From NCBI RefSeq assembly GCF_030812415.1, contig NZ_JAUSST010000008.1, forward strand, positions 124,001-188,000: a stretch of 64,000 bases of DNA. Direction: 5' to 3'. Below, one piece after another: positions 26,021 through 35,331 of the stretch (its first letter is position 1; each line of letters starts with the position of its first letter). Made by a program: the position numbers and the translations under genes. The notes below the pieces were generated by a model. It made no database searches, was not told the DNA's origin, and worked only from the letters and a program-made list of their open reading frames with translations. The stretch comes from Paenibacillus harenae. Lineage in GTDB: Bacteria; Bacillota; Bacilli; Paenibacillales; Paenibacillaceae.

Positions 26021-26952
26021 ACAAGCCTAAGTTGGTCGTCATCGGCAGCTTGAATATGGATATCGTCGTCGAAACCGATCGGTATCCGCAAATAGGCGAG
26101 ACGATTATGGGAGAGCGCATCAGGTTCATTCCCGGCGGCAAAGGGGCGAATCAGGCGGTCGCGGGAGCTCGTCTAGGAGCGGAGACGGCGATGATCGGAG
26201 CGGTCGGCGAAGACGCCTTCGGCGAAGAGCTGCTACGCAGCCTGCAAGAGGACGGCGTCGACGTATCCGGCATCAAGCGGGTAGCCGGCATGTCGACCGG
26301 CGTCGCTTCGATCTATGTCGCCGAAGGCGACAACAGCATCGTCGTCGTGCCGGGCGCGAACAGCCGGGTGGAGCCGGCCGACATTGACCGCAGCGAAGAT
26401 AAGCTGCGGCAGGCGGATATCGTGCTGCTGCAGCTGGAAATTCCGGTGGAAACGGTCGTATACGCCGCCCGCAAAGCGAAGTCGCTCGGCAAGACGGTCG
26501 TGCTTAATCCGGCGCCGGCGCAGCCGCTGCCGGACGAGCTGTTCGGGCTCGTCGACTATATGACGCCGAACCGTTCGGAGCTTGGCCGGTACACGGGCAT
26601 GGATACAGACGGCGAAGCGCTCGAGCAGGCGATGCAGCGCATGAAAGAAATGGGAGCCGCGCATATCGTGACGACGCTCGGGTCGGACGGCTCCGCTTAT
26701 TTGGACGATAACGGATCGATGCATACGATACCGGGCTATAAAGTGCCGGTAGTCGACACGACGGGCGCAGGCGATTGCTATAATGCCGGTCTGGCGTTAT
26801 CCATCGCCGCCGGACGGAGTTTGGAGGAAGCAATCGCTTTCGCATCGCTTGTTTCCGCGCTCGCCGTGACGAAATTCGGGGCGCAGGCGGGAATGCCGAC
26901 GGAAGCGGAAGCGCGGCGGTTTGCGGAGGAACAGCAGAAGACGGGAGCGTAA
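26017..26952 (+). CDS. rbsK: Ribokinase RbsK
   Basis: A 311-residue PfkB-family kinase that phosphorylates ribose to ribose 5-phosphate. GSLNMDIVV and the PGGKGANQAV signature 1 lie near the N-terminus; signature 2, DTTGAGDCYNAG, carries the catalytic Asp. AAGGAGG lies before ATG 26017. It overlaps rbsR by four bases and is followed after six bases by rbsD. The DCYNAG variant differs slightly from the usual DxFxG. Confidence 0.96.
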   Translation: MNKPKLVVIGSLNMDIVVETDRYPQIGETIMGERIRFIPGGKGANQAVAGARLGAETAMIGAVGEDAFGEELLRSLQEDGVDVSGIKRVAGMSTGVASIYVAEGDNSIVVVPGANSRVEPADIDRSEDKLRQADIVLLQLEIPVETVVYAARKAKSLGKTVVLNPAPAQPLPDELFGLVDYMTPNRSELGRYTGMDTDGEALEQAMQRMKEMGAAHIVTTLGSDGSAYLDDNGSMHTIPGYKVPVVDTTGAGDCYNAGLALSIAAGRSLEEAIAFASLVSALAVTKFGAQAGMPTEAEARRFAEEQQKTGA

Positions 26953-26958
26953 AGCAGC

Positions 26959-27354
26959 ATGAAAAAGATTGGAATCATCAACAGCGAGTTGTCGAGATTG
27001 ATCAGCGAGCTTGGTCATACGGACACCATTGTAATATCGGATAGCGGATTGCCGATACCGCCCGGCGTGAAACGGATCGACTTGGCGCTCAAGCGCGGCG
27101 TGCCGGGTTATCTGGAAACGCTGGAGACCATTTTGGAAGAAATGCAGGTCGAACGCTATACGGTTGCGGATGAAATGAAGAAAGTGAATCCGGAGCTGTT
27201 CGAACTCTCGAAGCGGATGCTGGACGGAGCGGAGGCGGAAATCGTCAATCACGAGCAGTTTAAAGCATTGACCCGTCAAGCGAAAGCGGTTATTCGCACC
27301 GGTGAATGCTCGCCTTACGCGAATGTTATTTTACACGCGGGGGTCACGTTCTAG
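26959..27354 (+). CDS. rbsD: D-ribose pyranase RbsD
   Basis: A 131-residue RbsD/FucU-type enzyme that interconverts pyranose and furanose forms of ribose so that ribokinase can use it. ELGHTDTIVISDSGLPIP near the N-terminus contains the conserved His and Asp, and the C-terminus (GECSPYANVILHAGVTF) has the conserved Tyr and Asn. It lies between rbsK and rbsA, the usual order. Confidence 0.96.
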   Translation: MKKIGIINSELSRLISELGHTDTIVISDSGLPIPPGVKRIDLALKRGVPGYLETLETILEEMQVERYTVADEMKKVNPELFELSKRMLDGAEAEIVNHEQFKALTRQAKAVIRTGECSPYANVILHAGVTF

Positions 27355-27374
27355 AAAGGGAGGTACTACACAAG

Positions 27375-28883
27375 ATGACAGATCAGCTGCTGGAGATGAA
27401 GGGGATCGACAAAAGCTTTTCCGAAGTAAAGGTACTGCAGCAGGCGCAGTTCTCGCTCGAAAGCGGTGAATTGCATGCTCTGATGGGGGAGAACGGAGCC
27501 GGGAAATCGACTTTGATGAAAATATTGAACGGCATATACATGAGAGACGGCGGCACCGTGAAAGTTAAGGGAGTCGAGCAGACGCTTTCTTCGCCATCGG
27601 CCGCGCTGCAGCTCGGAATCGTCATGATTCATCAAGAGCTTAATCTGATTCCGCATTTGACGGTAATGGAAAACATCTTCCTCGGCCGGGAGTTTACTTT
27701 CGGACCGACCAAGCTCATCGATTGGCGCAAAATGAAGCGGGAATCGACCCGGTTTCTGTCGCAGCTCGGGCTCGCGATCGATCCGGATACGATCGTCGGC
27801 GAGCTGTCCGTCGGGCAGCAGCAAATGGTCGAAATCGCAAAGGCATTATCGATGAATACGGAAATTTTGGTGTTGGACGAGCCTACGGCTGCGCTTACCG
27901 ACAAGGAAATCGATGCACTCTTTGATGTAATCGCTTCCCTCAAAAAACGGGGCGTCGGCATGATTTACATTTCGCACCGGATGGAGGAAATTTTCCGGAT
28001 GTGCGACCGGATCACGGTTATGCGCGACGGCCGGTATGTCGGCACGGAGAAGGTGCCTGAAACGAATATGGACCAAATCGTGAAAATGATGGTCGGCCGC
28101 GAAATCAAAGACCGCTTCCCGAAGGTAGACATCAAGTTCGGCGAGGAGAAGCTTAAGGTCGAAGGGCTTTCGCAGAAAGGGATCTTGCACGATATCTCGT
28201 TCTCCGTACGGGCTGGCGAAATTGTCGGACTCGCAGGTCTAATGGGTGCGGGACGGACGGAGCTTGCCAAGGCGCTCTTCGGTGTTTCCAAGGTTGACCG
28301 GGGAACGATATCCGTAGGCGGCAAGCAGTTAGCGCTCCGCAAGCCGATGGACGCGATCCGCGCGGGAATCGCGCTTGTAACGGAGGATCGGAAGGATGAA
28401 GGACTGCTCCTTCCCATGTCCGTCAGCGACAACTTGTCCATGACCAATCTGACGACGGTTTCGAATCTCGGTTTTCTGAGCGGCGCGAAGGAGAAGCAGC
28501 TTTCGGATAAGATGATGAAACAGCTGCTCATTAAGGCGTCCAGCGGCGCGCAGACGGTCGGGTCGCTTAGCGGCGGCAACCAGCAGAAGGTCGTCATCGG
28601 CAAATGGCTGGCGACGAATCCGCAGGTGTTCATCTTGGACGAGCCGACGAGAGGCGTCGACATCGGGGCGAAGAAAGAGATCTACGACCTGATGAACAAG
28701 CTGGCGTCGGAAGGAGTCGCGATATTAATGATTTCATCCGAGCTTCCCGAAGTGCTCGGGATGAGCGACCGGATTCTCGTTATGCATGAAGGGAAAATAT
28801 CCGGACATTTTACCAAAGAAGAAGCTACCCAAGAAAATATCATGATGTGCGCAACAGGGGGAGGAGAACAGCATGCAGGCTGA
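27375..28883 (+). CDS. rbsA: Ribose ABC transporter ATPase RbsA
   Basis: A 502-residue protein with two fused ATPase domains. The first Walker A is GENGAGKST with VGQQQMVEIAKAL and VLDEPTAALT; the second is the degenerate GLMGAGRTEL with LSGGNQQKVVIGKWL and LDEPTRGVDIG, the normal pattern for sugar importers of this class. ATG 27375 follows GGGAGG. The last bases overlap rbsC by 11. Confidence 0.96.
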   Translation: MTDQLLEMKGIDKSFSEVKVLQQAQFSLESGELHALMGENGAGKSTLMKILNGIYMRDGGTVKVKGVEQTLSSPSAALQLGIVMIHQELNLIPHLTVMENIFLGREFTFGPTKLIDWRKMKRESTRFLSQLGLAIDPDTIVGELSVGQQQMVEIAKALSMNTEILVLDEPTAALTDKEIDALFDVIASLKKRGVGMIYISHRMEEIFRMCDRITVMRDGRYVGTEKVPETNMDQIVKMMVGREIKDRFPKVDIKFGEEKLKVEGLSQKGILHDISFSVRAGEIVGLAGLMGAGRTELAKALFGVSKVDRGTISVGGKQLALRKPMDAIRAGIALVTEDRKDEGLLLPMSVSDNLSMTNLTTVSNLGFLSGAKEKQLSDKMMKQLLIKASSGAQTVGSLSGGNQQKVVIGKWLATNPQVFILDEPTRGVDIGAKKEIYDLMNKLASEGVAILMISSELPEVLGMSDRILVMHEGKISGHFTKEEATQENIMMCATGGGEQHAG

Positions 28884-29829
28884 TGCATTAGGGATTCAGA
28901 AACGAAAAGGGTTGAAGTTCCAGGGGCTCGGATCGTTAGTCGGATTATTGTTGATCATGATCGTGCTTGCGGTTTCGGCAGAAAACTTTTTAACGGTCAA
29001 CAACCTGCTTAACGTGCTCCGGCAGGTTTCCATTAACGCGTTGATCGCGTTCGGAATGACGTTCGTTATTTTGACGGGGGGCATCGACCTTTCGGTCGGT
29101 TCGATCCTCGCTTTATCCAGTGCGCTGTCGGCCGGTTTGATGGCTGGCGGAACGGACACTTGGATTGCCGTCATCGCCGGTCTCGGGGCAGGCATGGCAA
29201 TGGGCGCGGTCAATGGGCTGCTGGTTGCGAAAGGGCGGCTCGCTCCGTTTATCGTAACGCTGGCCACCATGACCGTCTTCCGGGGATTGACGCTCGTCTA
29301 CACCGACGGGAAGCCGATTACGGGCTTGAACAAAGATTTCGCCTTGCTGGGCAAAGGGTATTTTCTGCAAATTCCGATGCCGATCATTTGGATGGTCGTC
29401 TCGTTTGCAGTATTATATATCATTTTGAAACATACGACTTTCGGCCGGCGCGTGTACGCGATCGGAAGCAACGAGGAGGCGACATGGTTATCGGGGATCA
29501 GCACCTCGAAGGTAAAAGTATGGGTCTATTCCATCAGCGGTTTATTGGCGGCGATTAGCGGCCTGATCTTGACCTCCCGGCTCAATTCCTCCCAACCTAC
29601 GGCGGGCGTTTCTTACGAGCTGGATGCTATCGCGGCGGTCGTGCTCGGCGGAACGAGCTTGTCGGGCGGCAGAGGCTGGATCGTCGGAACGTTGATCGGA
29701 GCCGTCATTATCGGCGTGCTGGACAACGGACTCAATCTATTGAACGTATCGTCATTTTATCAACAGGTTGTAAAAGGGGCCGTCATTTTAGTTGCAGTAC
29801 TGTTAGACCGCTCGAAAAAACACAAATAA
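28873..29829 (+). CDS. rbsC: Ribose ABC transporter permease RbsC
   Basis: A 318-residue permease with 8-10 membrane segments. TGGIDLSVGSILALS in the first half and AAVVLGGTSLSGGRG in the second are family hallmarks. It works with RbsA and RbsB to import ribose. The start overlaps the rbsA end, where the ribosome site GGGGGAGGAG lies inside rbsA. Confidence 0.96.
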   Translation: MQADALGIQKRKGLKFQGLGSLVGLLLIMIVLAVSAENFLTVNNLLNVLRQVSINALIAFGMTFVILTGGIDLSVGSILALSSALSAGLMAGGTDTWIAVIAGLGAGMAMGAVNGLLVAKGRLAPFIVTLATMTVFRGLTLVYTDGKPITGLNKDFALLGKGYFLQIPMPIIWMVVSFAVLYIILKHTTFGRRVYAIGSNEEATWLSGISTSKVKVWVYSISGLLAAISGLILTSRLNSSQPTAGVSYELDAIAAVVLGGTSLSGGRGWIVGTLIGAVIIGVLDNGLNLLNVSSFYQQVVKGAVILVAVLLDRSKKHK

Positions 29830-29856
29830 AACCTAACTATAAGGAGACAAACGACT

Positions 29857-30798
29857 ATGAAAAAAAGATCTCTCGGATTCTCGCTATTGCTTGCTGCAGT
29901 TGTCATGCTTTCCGCTTGCTCGACCGGCACGAACACGGATACAACGGAAGAGGCCGGAGGCAATCAAGCGGCGGACGGCAAGGTTAAGATCGGCTTGTCG
30001 ATTTCGACACAGAACAACCCATTCTTCGTAACGCTTAAAGAAGGCGCCGAGAAAGCGGCAGCGGAGGCTGGCGCGGAGCTGATCGTCGTAGATGCTCAGG
30101 ACGATACGGCGAAGCAAATCAGCGGCATCGAAGACTTGATCCAGAAGAAGGTCGACGTTATCTTGATCAACCCGACGGATGGCGACGCCGTCGTGACGGC
30201 CGTGGAAGCGGCGAATGACGCGAACATTCCTGTCATTACGGTTGACCGTGCGGCTAACGGCGGAACCGTAGTCTCGCATATCGCGTCCGATAACGTAAAG
30301 GGCGGTCAGATGGCAGGCGATTATATATTGGAAGCGCTCGGAGGCAAAGGGAACATCGTCGAGCTTCAGGGGACGGCCGGCACTTCCGCCGCCCGCGACC
30401 GCGGCGAAGGGTTTCATAAGTCTGTAGACGACAAGGAAGGCGTGAAAGTCGCTTCTTCGCAGCCCGCTGATTTCGACCGTGCCAAAGGCCTGTCGGTAAT
30501 GGAGAACATTTTGCAAAGCAACAGTGACATTCAAGCGGTATTCGCCCATAATGACGAAATGGCGCTAGGCGCTCTTCAGGCGATCGAAGCTGCCGGCAAA
30601 AAAGACATTATCGTTGTCGGATTCGATGCGACTGCCGATGCGGTAAGCGCCGTCAATGCCGGTACGCTGGCTGCCACGGTTGCGCAGAAGCCTGAAGCGA
30701 TCGGACAAAAGGCGATTGAAACAGCGGTGAAAGTAGCCGGAGGCGAGGCAGTGGAAGCAGCTATTCCTGTCGAGCTGGAGCTTGTGACCAAACCATAA
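29857..30798 (+). CDS. rbsB: Ribose-binding lipoprotein RbsB
   Basis: A 313-residue periplasmic-binding-type protein that delivers ribose to RbsAC. The signal peptide ends in the lipobox LSAC (Cys22), so it is anchored outside the membrane. VKIGLSISTQNNPFFVTLK begins the mature domain and AHNDEMALGALQAI is a family block. AAGGAG precedes ATG 29857. It is the last gene of the operon, followed by a terminator. Confidence 0.96.
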   Translation: MKKRSLGFSLLLAAVVMLSACSTGTNTDTTEEAGGNQAADGKVKIGLSISTQNNPFFVTLKEGAEKAAAEAGAELIVVDAQDDTAKQISGIEDLIQKKVDVILINPTDGDAVVTAVEAANDANIPVITVDRAANGGTVVSHIASDNVKGGQMAGDYILEALGGKGNIVELQGTAGTSAARDRGEGFHKSVDDKEGVKVASSQPADFDRAKGLSVMENILQSNSDIQAVFAHNDEMALGALQAIEAAGKKDIIVVGFDATADAVSAVNAGTLAATVAQKPEAIGQKAIETAVKVAGGEAVEAAIPVELELVTKP

Positions 30799-30811
30799 TC
30801 TTTCATAGAGT

Positions 30812-30852
30812 GGGGCTGTCCCGAAAGCCAATGGCTTAGGGACAGCCCCTTC
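30812..30852 (+). terminator. Terminator of the ribose operon
   Basis: GGGGCTGTCCC (30812-30822) pairs with GGGACAGCCCC (30839-30849), with an inner AAGCCA/TGGCTT stem. The T tail is short. Confidence 0.75.
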
Positions 30853-30910
30853 GTATGCGGACGGCTAACCTCTGCATATTCCGCGCCGACCTTAACCATT
30901 CAAATCCAAG

Positions 30911-31408
30911 CTATGCAGGATAGCCTCCACCGGGAGGTGGCCAAGCGCCGAACAGACGACGAAGCAGAACAATTTCTCCAAGATGATACGAATTATGGGA
31001 AGCGATATTGCGCAAAATGCCAGCTTTCGTTTCCGTTGGGAAGTGGGTTAAGGTTTCATCAAGCTGCATGCTTTCTGAATAGCTAATGGCCTTATCGATT
31101 CCTTGCAGAAATTGCTTGATAACCAACTGCCATTCGTCTTCGCTTTCTGGTTCTCCCTCACTCGGCCAGCTTTCCACGACACTTGAAGGCAATTGAGGCT
31201 TGCCTCCATCCAAGTAAGTTAACAAAAAGTTCTGCCAATAGCTCATATGTTTCAATAGCTGGTAGATCGTATAGGGTGCACCCTCCATACGTTTGCCTGC
31301 TAGCTCAACTGTAATATCTGGCAACGCACGAGCAATGGGAAGATGTCCTCGTTCGCCCACTAAAGATTTCACTAGCGCTTGACCAAAAGCTCGATTGGAC
31401 TCCGACAT
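30911..31408 (-). CDS. DinB family protein
   Basis: A 165-residue four-helix DinB/YfiT-type protein. Three metal-ligand histidines fit the family: one in LLKHMSYWQNF and two in ASHNSYHLGEIV. Members are metal-dependent enzymes or thiol S-transferases (for example bacillithiol-related) of mostly unknown substrate, so the exact reaction is open. AAGGAG lies before the ATG on the minus strand. It is convergent with rbsB and not part of that operon. Confidence 0.85.
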   Translation of the reverse strand: MSESNRAFGQALVKSLVGERGHLPIARALPDITVELAGKRMEGAPYTIYQLLKHMSYWQNFLLTYLDGGKPQLPSSVVESWPSEGEPESEDEWQLVIKQFLQGIDKAISYSESMQLDETLTHFPTETKAGILRNIASHNSYHLGEIVLLRRLFGAWPPPGGGYPA

Positions 31409-31464
31409 GCATATTTTCTCCTTTCATCCAACACTTATTTTCTTTTCCACACCATATACGCTCC

Positions 31465-31582
31465 CTACAAAATTAAACAAGCGAGTATAACGATTAGAAT
31501 AACAAATGATAGTAAATAGGGAAAGCCGGTACTGCCCCAGAATGCCGGCTCCAATCGTCATCACAGCAAGAATAAAGTTCAA
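31465..31582 (-). pseudogene. Remnant of a small membrane protein gene (frameshifted)
   Basis: On the minus strand one frame reads NFILAVMTIGAGIL and is then lost, while a frame one base over continues WGSTGFPYLLSFVILIV to a stop at 31465. Together they look like one short hydrophobic protein broken by a frameshift. No ribosome site is clear. Evidence is limited to reading-frame continuity and hydrophobicity. Confidence 0.3.
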
Positions 31583-31601
31583 CTAACGTACCCGTAATCG
31601 T

Positions 31602-31817
31602 TCACCTTAAAAATACAGAAGCTATTCCAAAGATTATTCCTAATATGGTTAGAACACCTATTAAAGTTAACCGTTTATCCCACTTTCGTGCAAATTCATC
31701 TGGGACACTTTGTAATGCATTCAACTTTTGAAATTCTCTTCTCAAACGAAATAACTGGTAAGGACCGATGAGCAAAAGGACACTGGATATAAGCCCAAAA
31801 ACCCTGCTCCATTCCAT
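31602..31817 (-). CDS. Small membrane protein of unknown function
   Basis: A 71-residue protein with two predicted membrane segments (about 7-22 and 48-69) separated by a basic, cytoplasmic-looking linker (RLRREFQKL ... ARKWDKR). No family is recognised. GAGGTG lies before the ATG on the minus strand. It sits between the frameshifted small membrane remnant and the deacetylase gene; nothing in the context gives a role. Confidence 0.6.
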   Translation of the reverse strand: MEWSRVFGLISSVLLLIGPYQLFRLRREFQKLNALQSVPDEFARKWDKRLTLIGVLTILGIIFGIASVFLR

Positions 31818-32105
31818 AAATACACCTCATACCTCTAGGTTTTATCGAGTTAATCTACCCAAAGGTTGGAAGAATATTCATTGGTGTAATCCGCCAGTTA
31901 ACACTCCGATTGCAATTAAAACATAAGAAATACGTTTAGTTATGCTGCAAGACAAGCAATACCACCTCCATAAAGTCATTACGATCCGCAAATGCCGCCA
32001 AAATAAATGTCATATACACTCGAAAGGTGTTACTATTTTGTAACTCTCTTCATCTACCATTCCGCTACGATAGAGTAATAAGCGGGGGAGTAGAAGGTGA
32101 GTGTA

Positions 32106-32987
32106 ATGGCGAGGAGAATGAAGCGTTATCGGGGATGGTTGGTTATGGTGCTGCTGGCGGCAGTGATGGTATGGACGAGCGGCTGTGCAGTAAGCCAGAC
32201 TCTTGATCTGACGGCCAACGCGGTGGATGGGGACGAGCAGGAGACGGATGAGATTTACTCCGATCTTGGCCTGGATCTCGGCGGCGCGCAGGACGAGGCA
32301 GATAGCGGAGTCAAGCCGGGGGAAGTTATATTGGTGCAGGATGGAGGCGACGATGACCTCAGCGGGAACGTTGTTCCAATCGAGATTGTTCCGGAAGGCC
32401 CTGCAGAAAGTGTTGAACAAAAGGTTATCGCACTCACCTTCGACGACGGCCCGGACAAACGTTATACGCCGGCCATATTGGATATCCTGAAGGAAAAAGG
32501 TGTGAAGGCGACGTTTTTCGTCGTTGGCCTGCAAGTAAGCAAGAGCCCCGAGGTACTGGAGCGAATCGTGAAGGAAGGCCATGAGATCGGCAATCATACA
32601 TACAATCATAAAGACTTGTCCAAGCTGGGCAAGGATGCAATCCTAAAGGAGATTAATGCCGGGGACAAAGTGATTAAGGAAGCCGTAGGCTTCACGCCCA
32701 TGCTGTTCCGCGCGCCATACGGGGCGGTGTCGGATACGCTTAAGGAAATACTGGAGAAGACGGGCCGTCATATGATCGGCTGGAATATCGATACGCGAGA
32801 TTGGGCGGGGACATCCGTAGCCGACATGCAAGAAATGATTCGAACGGAAGCGAAGCCCGGTGGTATAATATTGATGCATTCTTTCGGAGGCAAACACATC
32901 GCTCATACGGTGGAGGCGCTGCCTGGAATTATAGACGATCTAACGGATATGGGTTATTCGTTCGCTGGCATAGATGAACTGCATTAA
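32106..32987 (+). CDS. Polysaccharide deacetylase lipoprotein
   Basis: A 293-residue exported enzyme of the NodB/CE4 family, which removes acetyl groups from peptidoglycan or other surface polysaccharides. The N-terminal signal ends in TSGC, a lipobox. The catalytic domain starts near residue 105 with LTFDDGPD (base Asp and metal Asp); the two metal histidines are in GNHTYNHKD, and the later blocks are FRAPYG and ILMHSF. ATG 32106 follows GAAGGTGA; a GTG nine bases upstream is an alternative start. The acidic 35-120 linker may keep the domain away from the membrane. Downstream are a lipoprotein and a two-component system in the same direction. Confidence 0.9.
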   Translation: MARRMKRYRGWLVMVLLAAVMVWTSGCAVSQTLDLTANAVDGDEQETDEIYSDLGLDLGGAQDEADSGVKPGEVILVQDGGDDDLSGNVVPIEIVPEGPAESVEQKVIALTFDDGPDKRYTPAILDILKEKGVKATFFVVGLQVSKSPEVLERIVKEGHEIGNHTYNHKDLSKLGKDAILKEINAGDKVIKEAVGFTPMLFRAPYGAVSDTLKEILEKTGRHMIGWNIDTRDWAGTSVADMQEMIRTEAKPGGIILMHSFGGKHIAHTVEALPGIIDDLTDMGYSFAGIDELH

Positions 32988-33020
32988 TCCGCCGCCATGC
33001 AACAGGAGGAGGCAAAACCA

Positions 33021-34469
33021 TTGAACAAGGCTCGCTCATCGCAACGATCCGGGCTGTACGGAAATATAATACGAATAGGCGGCCTTCTCAGTGCCGCCTT
33101 GTTCACCCTTATCCTATCCGCAGGTTGCCGCTATACGGCGGCGCCTGCGGATTTGCTGCAGAAGCCGAGGATCGCGGAGGACAAGCAGGTGCTCGTGCGA
33201 GCCATCGAGAAGGAGCTGCCCGACTATAGCAAGCTGACGCTGCCGCTAAGAGAGAAGAACATGGAAGCGATTCGCACCCTTGATGTGGATAGCGACGGCG
33301 TGAAGGAGGCGATCGTCTCCTTCTACAACGAGTACAGTACGCCGGAGCTGATGGTCCTGAGGCACTCGGACGGGAAGTGGAGGTCGTGGGTCGGGATAGA
33401 GCAGCCTATGGCAAGGCAGATTGCTTGGCTCGATATTGTCGATCTTGACGAGGACGGCGTCATGGAGCTGCTGGTCGGCTGGACGGGCGCCTTCGAGAGC
33501 TCGAACGTGCTGGAGCTGTATACTTTTCATGGAAAGACGGAACGCAACGATCGCGGGAGCCTCGTATTGAAGCCGCTGGAATCGCTGCCTTATTCTTATG
33601 CGGAGACCGGCGATTTGAACGGAGACGGCAAGACCGAGCTTGCGCTCCTGACGGAGTCGCACACGAACCGGGAGATGGAGGAGCCTGCGTTTCAATTGGA
33701 GATCTTCAACTTGGGCAATGGCATTTTGAGCAAAATCGTGGAACAACGTTTATTCAGCGACGTCAACGCGTACGATAGGCTGTTGATCGGCCAAATATCG
33801 CCCCGGCATAGCGGGATTGTACTCGAAGCATCCACAGGAGCTCACGGCACGTTCACCTCTATGTATGTATGGGAGAAGAGGGGCCTACGGCTCGTATACC
33901 CAAGTCCGGATGACCAAGCATCCGGCATAAGCGGAAAGCCGACAATGAGTGATGATGTGAACGAGGACGGCATTATCGAGTTGTCCTGGGTGCGCGAAGC
34001 ACCGGAGGTTACGGGCGTGCCTTACGTAGATACGGTCTGGATCAACGACTGGGTGCAATGGGACGGGAAGGAAAGCTTCACTCCCGTTATGGAGGAATTT
34101 ACGGATTCCAGCTACGGGCTGACGATGCGGATTCCCGGGGAATGGTCGGGCAAGTACACGCTGCGCAAGTCGAAGAACGATCCCTATAGCCTAGTGACGA
34201 TCGATGTGTTGAACCGGTCCGCCAACGAGAAGTCGGAGCTTGCCACGCTGTACGCGGTGCCTCAGAAGGATTGGGAGGCGCTGGAGACGATCTGGAAGGA
34301 TGAGATGAAATCGTATCGGCAATTGTTCGCGGACAGCGGCAACGTATTCGCGGTTTCCTTCGTGAAGGAAGCTCCGCAAAGCTGGAACGAAACGGAGAAA
34401 AACACATTTGGCGAGATGCTGAAGATCGAGGAGCAGATGGCTTCTTATCTGACGATCCGCAATGAATGA
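33021..34469 (+). CDS. Lipoprotein with four FG-GAP/VCBS-like repeats
   Basis: A 482-residue exported protein; the signal ends in the lipobox LSAGC. Four calcium-loop-like repeats can be seen: DVDSDGVKEAIV, DLDEDGVMELLV, DLNGDGKTELAL and DVNEDGIIELSW. This pattern is that of FG-GAP/VCBS beta-propeller blades. The C-terminal third lacks them and is unrecognised. A TTG start at 33021 is chosen because GGAGGAGG lies 9 bases upstream; the earlier ATG at 32997 overlaps that ribosome site. It lies 33 bases after the deacetylase and 28 before a response regulator, so it may sense or present a ligand for that system. That last point is inference. Confidence 0.75.
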   Translation: MNKARSSQRSGLYGNIIRIGGLLSAALFTLILSAGCRYTAAPADLLQKPRIAEDKQVLVRAIEKELPDYSKLTLPLREKNMEAIRTLDVDSDGVKEAIVSFYNEYSTPELMVLRHSDGKWRSWVGIEQPMARQIAWLDIVDLDEDGVMELLVGWTGAFESSNVLELYTFHGKTERNDRGSLVLKPLESLPYSYAETGDLNGDGKTELALLTESHTNREMEEPAFQLEIFNLGNGILSKIVEQRLFSDVNAYDRLLIGQISPRHSGIVLEASTGAHGTFTSMYVWEKRGLRLVYPSPDDQASGISGKPTMSDDVNEDGIIELSWVREAPEVTGVPYVDTVWINDWVQWDGKESFTPVMEEFTDSSYGLTMRIPGEWSGKYTLRKSKNDPYSLVTIDVLNRSANEKSELATLYAVPQKDWEALETIWKDEMKSYRQLFADSGNVFAVSFVKEAPQSWNETEKNTFGEMLKIEEQMASYLTIRNE

Positions 34470-34497
34470 TTCCTATAAAAGAAGCAGGCGGTGACCT

Positions 34498-35331
34498 ATG
34501 CGAATATTGTTGCTGGAGGATGAAGAGTCGATCCGCGGATTCGTGCGCATTAACTTGAAGCGCAACGAGATGGAGGTAACGGAAGCGGAGACGGGCGAAG
34601 CCGCGCTTGCGCTCGCGGAAACCGAAGGACCTTTCGACATCGCATTGCTCGACGTGATGCTTCCGACGATTAGCGGCTTCGAGGTATGCGAGCAGCTGCG
34701 CAAGCAGTATCCGGGCATGGGCATCATTATGTTGACGGCGAAGTCGCAGGAAGAGGATAAAATATACGGCCTGGAGCTTGGGGCGGATGATTACGTCCAG
34801 AAGCCGTTCAGCCCCGGCGAGCTTATCGCGAGAATCAAGTCGCTGTACCGGAGAATGAAGTCCGAGCCGGCTGTGCCGGTGCCGAGCGAAGCCGGTATGA
34901 CGAACGGCGGGGGCGGCAACACATCAGTGGAACAAAACGAAACTCCGGCTCATGTACATGCTTCTGATGCCGCTGCCTTTACTGCTATTACCGCCACTAC
35001 CGCTTCCACCTCCGTCGGTCTGGAAATCCGTATTCCTCCGTTCGTCTTATCCGTGCCCGAGCGGAAGCTATGGAAGGAGGATCGCGAGATCATTCTTACG
35101 CCAACGGAATGGACGTTAGTAAGGCTGCTCATGGAACGCGAGGGCGCAAGCGTAAGCCGCGATCACATACTAAGCGAAGTATGGGGCAGATATTATGTCG
35201 GCGACCTGAAGGTCGTGGACGTCAATATCCGGCGTATTCGGCAGAAGATCGAAACGAATCCGTCCGAGCCCTCTTTCATCGAGACGGTATGGGGCTTCGG
35301 TTACCGGTGGAAACGGGGAGTCAGGCAATGA
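34498..35331 (+). CDS. OmpR-family response regulator with long linker
   Basis: A 277-residue regulator: receiver domain (about 1-120; phospho-Asp52 in ALLDVMLP, Lys in YVQKPFS) and a C-terminal winged helix (about 185-275; TPTEWTLVRLL to VWGFGYRW). The linker between them is about 60 residues, rich in Ala, Thr and Ser, much longer than the usual 10-20. The stop overlaps the kinase start by four bases (ATGA). Together with the upstream lipoprotein and deacetylase it probably controls envelope functions. Confidence 0.92.
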   Translation: MRILLLEDEESIRGFVRINLKRNEMEVTEAETGEAALALAETEGPFDIALLDVMLPTISGFEVCEQLRKQYPGMGIIMLTAKSQEEDKIYGLELGADDYVQKPFSPGELIARIKSLYRRMKSEPAVPVPSEAGMTNGGGGNTSVEQNETPAHVHASDAAAFTAITATTASTSVGLEIRIPPFVLSVPERKLWKEDREIILTPTEWTLVRLLMEREGASVSRDHILSEVWGRYYVGDLKVVDVNIRRIRQKIETNPSEPSFIETVWGFGYRWKRGVRQ

